This document shows positions 59,503 to 64,000 of a DNA stretch of 64,000 bases, piece by piece. Source of the DNA: Lutraria lutraria (lineage: Eukaryota; Mollusca; Bivalvia; Venerida; Mactridae); NCBI GenBank assembly GCA_964023205.1, contig OZ026836.1, positions 3,479,501 to 3,543,500 on the forward strand, in the 5' to 3' direction. A program made the position numbers and the translations under genes. Every line of letters begins with the position of its first letter. The stretch's first letter is position 1. Below the pieces are notes generated by a model. It did not search any database. It worked only from the letters and a program-made list of their open reading frames with translations, and was not told where the DNA came from.

Positions 59503-62500
59503 TCATAGCTTTTTTATTTTAGAGTCAATGAAATTAAATGGCAGAAACACTTCTAAAGCATTGCTGAAAACTCCTCTAGAATATGGCTGGTATGAATATC
59601 CTCTTATGTAAGTCTTAGGACTGGTGTCCTCATGTTCATTAGCCTTGTCCACTTCTTGTTTGTTCTCAAACATGAGATCTAGTTCTTGAAGTTTGTATCG
59701 TTCATTTGTTGTTTGATTTGTGATAAGGAGATATACATGATGTAAGAAGAATATTCCGACCAGAACTGTTAGGACTGCTAATGCTACGACTAGAAATACC
59801 AGGCGTGGAAGAGCAAAAAATAAATGCTGAAAATATGATAATGGATTATTGATTGAAGTATTATTGCTGACTGTAAAATGCTGCTTTATCAATAAATATT
59901 AAAGTTTAAAACAATTTTAAGTAAATTAAGTTTTTTTTAAATTGCAGTATTAATACACTGCGCGTAAACTATGTAAACAAGAGGGCCATGATGGCCCTAT
60001 AAATGCTCACCAGGAGAAAAGGTCATTTGGAGATTAACATTGTTGAAGTTTTCTATACAAGTCTAAGTAAGATCAAGTGACTGATCTGGGCCGTTTTTTA
60101 TCCCATGGCCATTATATGAACAGATTTAAAAGAGGTCCATTAGACAAAGCTACATACCAAATATCTTAGCTCTAGGCCTTGTGGTTTCGGAGAAGAAGAT
60201 TTTTTTAAATTTTCCTATATAAAATAGAATAAACCCCAGGGCAGGGCTAATTTTTACCCCGGGGCCATAATTTGAACAAACTTGGTAGAGGTCCACTAGA
60301 CAATGCCACATACAAAATAACTAAGCTCTAGGCCTTGCGGTTTCGGAGAAAAAGATTTTTTAAATTTTCCTATATAAGTCTATGTAAATCAAGTGACCCC
60401 CGGGGCGGGGCCAAGGTAGAGGTCCACTAGACAATGCTACATACCAAATATCTTAGTTCTAGGCCTTGTGGTTTCGGAGAAGAAGATTTTTTAAATTTTC
60501 CTATATAAAATAGAATAAACCCCTGGGCAGAGCCAATTTTGACCCTAGGGCAATAATTTGAACAAACTTGGTAGAGGTCCACTAGACTATGCTACACACC
60601 AAATATCAAAGCTCTAGGCATTGTAGTTTTTGACAAGAAGATTTTTTAAATTTCCTATATAAGTCTATGTAAAATCAAGTTACCCCCGGGGCGGAGCCAA
60701 TTTTGACCCCAGGGTAATAATTTGAACAAACTTGGTAGAGGTCCACTAGACAATGCCACATACAAAATATCTAAGCTCTAGGCCTTGCGGTTTCGGAGAA
60801 GAAGATTTTTAAAATTTTCCTATATAAGTCTATATAAATCAAGTGACCCCCGGGGCGGGGCCAATTTTGACCCTAGGGCAATAATTTGAACAAACTTGGT
60901 AGAGGTCCACTAGAGAATGCTACATACCAAATATCTTAGCTCTAGGCCTTGTGGTTTCGGAGAAGAAGATTTTTTTAATTTTCCTATATAAAAAAGAATA
61001 AACCCCAGGGCAGAGCCAATTTTGACCCTAGGGCAATAATTTGAACAAACTTGGTAGAGGTCCACTAGATAATGCTACATACCAAATATCTGAGCTCTAG
61101 GCCTTGTGGTTTCGGAGAAGATTTTTTAAATTTTCCTATATAAGTCTATACAAATCAAGTGACCCCCGGGGCGGGGCCAATTTTGACCCTAGGGCAATAA
61201 TTTGAACAAACTTGGTAGAGGTCCACTAGACTATGCTACACACCAAATATCAAAGCTCTAGGCATTGTAGTTTTTGACAAGAAGATTTTTTAAATTTCCT
61301 ATATAAGTCTATGTAAAATCAAGTTACCCCCGGGGCGGAGCCAATTTTGACCCCAGGGTAATAATTTGAACAAACTTTGTAGAGTTCCATTAGACAATGC
61401 TACATACCAAATATCTCAGCTCTAGGCCCTGTGGTTTCAGACAAGAAGATTGTTTAAGTTTTCTCTATTTGTTGCCATAGCAACCAGAATTTTTAATGAA
61501 ATTTAATTTTTTGAACAACTTTGAAAGGGGACCACCCAAGGATCATTCCAGCAAAGTTTGGTTGCAATCGGCATAGCGGTGTAGGAGGAGATGTTGTTTT
61601 AAGTAAACATGGACGCCACGAAATCGTAACGACGCACGATGGACGCAGGGCGATCACAAAAGCTCACCCTGAGCACATTCGTGCTCTGGTGAGCTAAAAA
61701 TATAAATAACTTATATCTATTTTTGAAAATAAAATGAATATAAATAGCTACACAATAAACACATTTTTTGGTAGTGTTTAAATAATATTGACATCCGTCG
61801 ACTTTAAAAATCACTGAATGAAAAGACCATGTGTGACTGGTTGCATACCTGAAATGCTACAGATGCAGTCATTGCTTTTACAGATCCATCATCATCTATA
61901 TACGATGCTTGAAATAATTTTATATCATCAGCATAATCCAGCACACATCCTCCACCAACATAGATACCTTGTATAAACACGGCCAGTAATGTTAACATAA
62001 ACAAAAGAAAGTATCGATGATTCAAAGCACCAACACAATTATTTGTCCAGATACAATGATGATCAAACTTATGAACACAGCGATTACATACCCCTGAAAA
62101 TATACAAATTTACTAAATAATGATAGAAGAATTCAACAAGAAAATCCACAAAGCACTATCAAGGGAAAAGAGATCAAGGGAGATAATAATGTGCAATAAC
62201 AGGCAATAACCCTAGTGTTTCCTGCAGAGTTTAAAAGCGGCATGGCGTTTTTTGTGCTAAAGGCCACTTTCAAAACGCGGTTAGAACCATGCAGGGCAAA
62301 TTGCCTGATTACTCCTTTAGTTAGTGATGTTACTTGTCACTGCATGGTATAACTTGCCATCACAGCTATCTGTTCAAGATTATGTCTGAATTAATTGTAA
62401 AGGCAGCATGACAATTTGTCTTTGAGGCATGGCGCAGCGCCGTCCTAAAAAGGCCTGGAGGAAACACTAAACCCTTTTAGTAATGAAAATCTACTTCAAT

Positions 62501-63407
62501 AATATCACATGATCACTTATCGTCGGATACCCATGGTCGCTGACTTAATGTATGTAGCGGAACGGAGTCAGCAGCCGTGGGTATCCGACAATGATAATCA
62601 CCACAACAAAGCTATTCTGCATTGATAAAGAATACAGTTTTTCTTTTCAGGACATAATATAAACAGTTTTCCTCAAATTTAAATATTATCTCACCACAAT
62701 GTTTTGATCTGGCTGGTTTGATGAAGTTGCAAGTCAAACATTTCTTTTTACTGTCATACAATATGCCATCATGACTGTAAACCTGCTTGTATACACTGTG
62801 ATTCTTAGCAGTTATCTCCCCTGGATCACCTGCGTTATAAACATAGTCCTGAATTCTTTATAATGAAGTCTATAATCACCATAGTGACAAGTTAATAAAT
62901 ATATGATAAAATAACTGTTAAAACAAGTAAGATTTATGCTTAATTCATTCATATAGTTTTACATGTATAAAGAAAAAGTTCTACACACTTTCATTTATCA
63001 TTCTTGATAAATCTTTGGTGTTTGTGTATCTTAACAACATTTAGTGAAATCATGCGAAAGTGTGATTCCATCTTGATTGTCAAGGATTCGAACACACAAT
63101 TCTCAGGTCAAATATCTTATGCACTTCCTCTAAACCTCTCTATGATTAAAATATTCAATACAATATACGGAGGATTTACATTTATTTGTAACCTCCTACG
63201 TACATGTATACGGTAATAATGATATACATATACAAACCTATCCAAGCTTTATGCCAGCAGAAAAAATTAACAAATATGAAAACAAATGGCCAGAATGTAT
63301 GATTATTGTCTGGATAATGTTGATAGAGAATAGGTAACATATCAACCACCCATACTGCATGTCCTAACAATATAAGTACAGCAAATATCACCTGGAACAC
63401 ACAGGTT
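59503..63407 (-). CDS. ZDHHC4: ZDHHC4-like palmitoyltransferase, four 3' exons (5' end outside window)
   Basis: Integral membrane protein S-acyltransferase that transfers palmitate to cysteines. Exons in transcript order: 63238-63407, 62695-62829, 61849-62093, 59503-59826; phases agree; about 290 residues are visible. Order: a membrane segment [19 protein letters not shown], a second ([14 protein letters not shown]), then [10 protein letters not shown], the Cys-rich domain [16 protein letters not shown] / [20 protein letters not shown] with the catalytic DHHC, two more membrane segments, and a TTNE (TTxE) motif in [13 protein letters not shown]. The C-terminus KIKKL fits a KXKXX-type ER retrieval signal, as expected for ZDHHC4. 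Convergent with ADSL. Upstream exons were not found before 64000. DHHC identity is certain, ZDHHC4 subtype likely. Confidence 0.9.
59976..61695. mobile_element. 1.7-kb element with about nine internal units in the ZDHHC4-like intron
   Basis: Starts AACAAGAGGGCCATGATGGC and ends with CTCTGGTGAGCTAAAAA. Units of about 160 bp repeat GGGGCGGGGCCAATTTTGAC, TTTGAACAAACTTGGTAGAG, CTAGGCCTTGTGGTTTCGGA and AAGATTTTTTAAATTTTCCT. Blocks near 60560-60720 and 61200-61360 are nearly identical at a 640-bp spacing, a four-unit higher-order repeat. Confidence 0.85.
62212..62470. mobile_element. 259-bp MITE in the ZDHHC4-like gene
   Basis: TAGTGTTTCCTGCAG on the left is inverted as CTGGAGGAAACACTA on the right, with TA at both edges. 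Inside is GGCATGGCGCAGCGCCGTCC. No coding capacity. Confidence 0.65.
62517..62599. repeat. Foldback of about 30-bp arms
   Basis: TCGGATACCCATGGTCGCTG on the left pairs with CAGCAGCCGTGGGTATCCGA on the right. In an intron of the ZDHHC4-like gene. Confidence 0.8.
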
Positions 63408-64000
63408 CTGAAATAAACATGGGTTTAATTATGAAGTATGTTGTAACTTACAAGAAGCAAGGAAACAAAGTGAGCTTATCAGTTTGGGATGAATGGTGAA
63501 TCACATTCATGACATGATAAAAAAAAGAATTGTGAATAAAAAGGACATACATATGATAAGTGCAAAAGTACAAACATGAACATTGTTTAACATGTTCATG
63601 TATGATGCACTTGTCAGTATACCGCTGAAACACTTGACATATAAAGATTGCACACATCTATAATATATAAGAGAATCATATCAAATAGATGGAAACAATT
63701 ATCAGTTTAATAGAGGGGATCCTTCACATTCATGTATATTGTATTCAGATAAAATATATGCACGAGATACACACAATTTTGTGGTGGATGAAATTAAAAA
63801 CACTACACAGTAAGGCCATGCAATGCGGTAACTAGAGCTGGGACGGGTAAAAAAATTTGTACCCGGGTACCCGTGACCATATTACCCGTGAGTACCCGAG
63901 TACCCCTATTCATCTCAAAAGAGTTATCATTCCTGCATCCTGTCACTATATATTACTTAAAACGATTGGCAAACAACCAAACTGCACAAAAAGCCGGCAA
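63408..64000. other. Upstream intron of the ZDHHC4-like gene, with a repeat fragment
   Basis: No exon recognised. From about 63825 the sequence (CTAGAGCTGGGACGGGT, TACCCGGGTACCCG, ACCCGAGTACCCC) looks like part of a dispersed ACCCGGGTACCC-type MITE; the family is from memory and uncertain. Confidence 0.45.

Noticed and set aside
59503..59892. Last ZDHHC4 exon as a stand-alone 129-residue protein
   Set aside because: The bases beyond 59826 are intron: an acceptor TTTTCAG lies there, and the preceding exon joins in phase.

Overview
The window is animal nuclear DNA: AT-rich, intron-rich, with short exons bounded by GT/AG splice sites. It carries several kinds of repeat common in bivalve molluscs: tRNA-derived SINEs, small inverted-repeat elements, and elements built on internal arrays of about 160 bp. 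I infer a bivalve but cannot name the species. All gene models were assembled by eye from reading frames, splice signals and comparison of the two annexin copies.

Layout. 1-6373: two head-to-tail copies of a 3.64-kb transposon-like element, each holding a decayed gene fragment on the minus strand. About 6850-25850 and 26010-46110: a tandem segmental duplication of 19-20 kb. Each copy holds one complete annexin gene on the minus strand, here called annexin A (CDS 9725-23599) and annexin B (CDS 27861-44614). 49210-58002: a complete 13-exon adenylosuccinate lyase gene (ADSL) on the plus strand. 59503-63407: the four 3' exons of a ZDHHC4-like palmitoyltransferase gene on the minus strand, whose 5' end lies beyond the window. 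Annexin B and ADSL are divergent; ADSL and ZDHHC4 are convergent.

The annexins have a Gly/Tyr/Phe- and Pro-rich N-terminus like ANXA7/ANXA11, an unusual stretch of about 65 residues, and four annexin repeats. Annexin B has two alternative 101-nt exons in the same phase for the second half of repeat II, a likely mutually exclusive pair. In annexin A one of these is dead (18-nt deletion, stop codon, 4-nt insertion). The low-complexity domains differ by an almost complete Tyr/Phe exchange (10 Tyr/3 Phe in A, 3 Tyr/10 Phe in B). The structured part is nearly identical.

The introns record what happened after duplication. Minisatellites expanded in one copy and stayed single in the other (44 bp in A, 53 bp in B). 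Two arrays were seeded from the intron's own 3' splice site. Mobile elements (Tc1-like, a TTAA-flanked foldback element, small MITEs) inserted into one copy, leaving the other as an empty site. The genes do not form a pathway: ADSL acts in purine synthesis, annexins in calcium-dependent membrane binding, ZDHHC4 in protein S-acylation.
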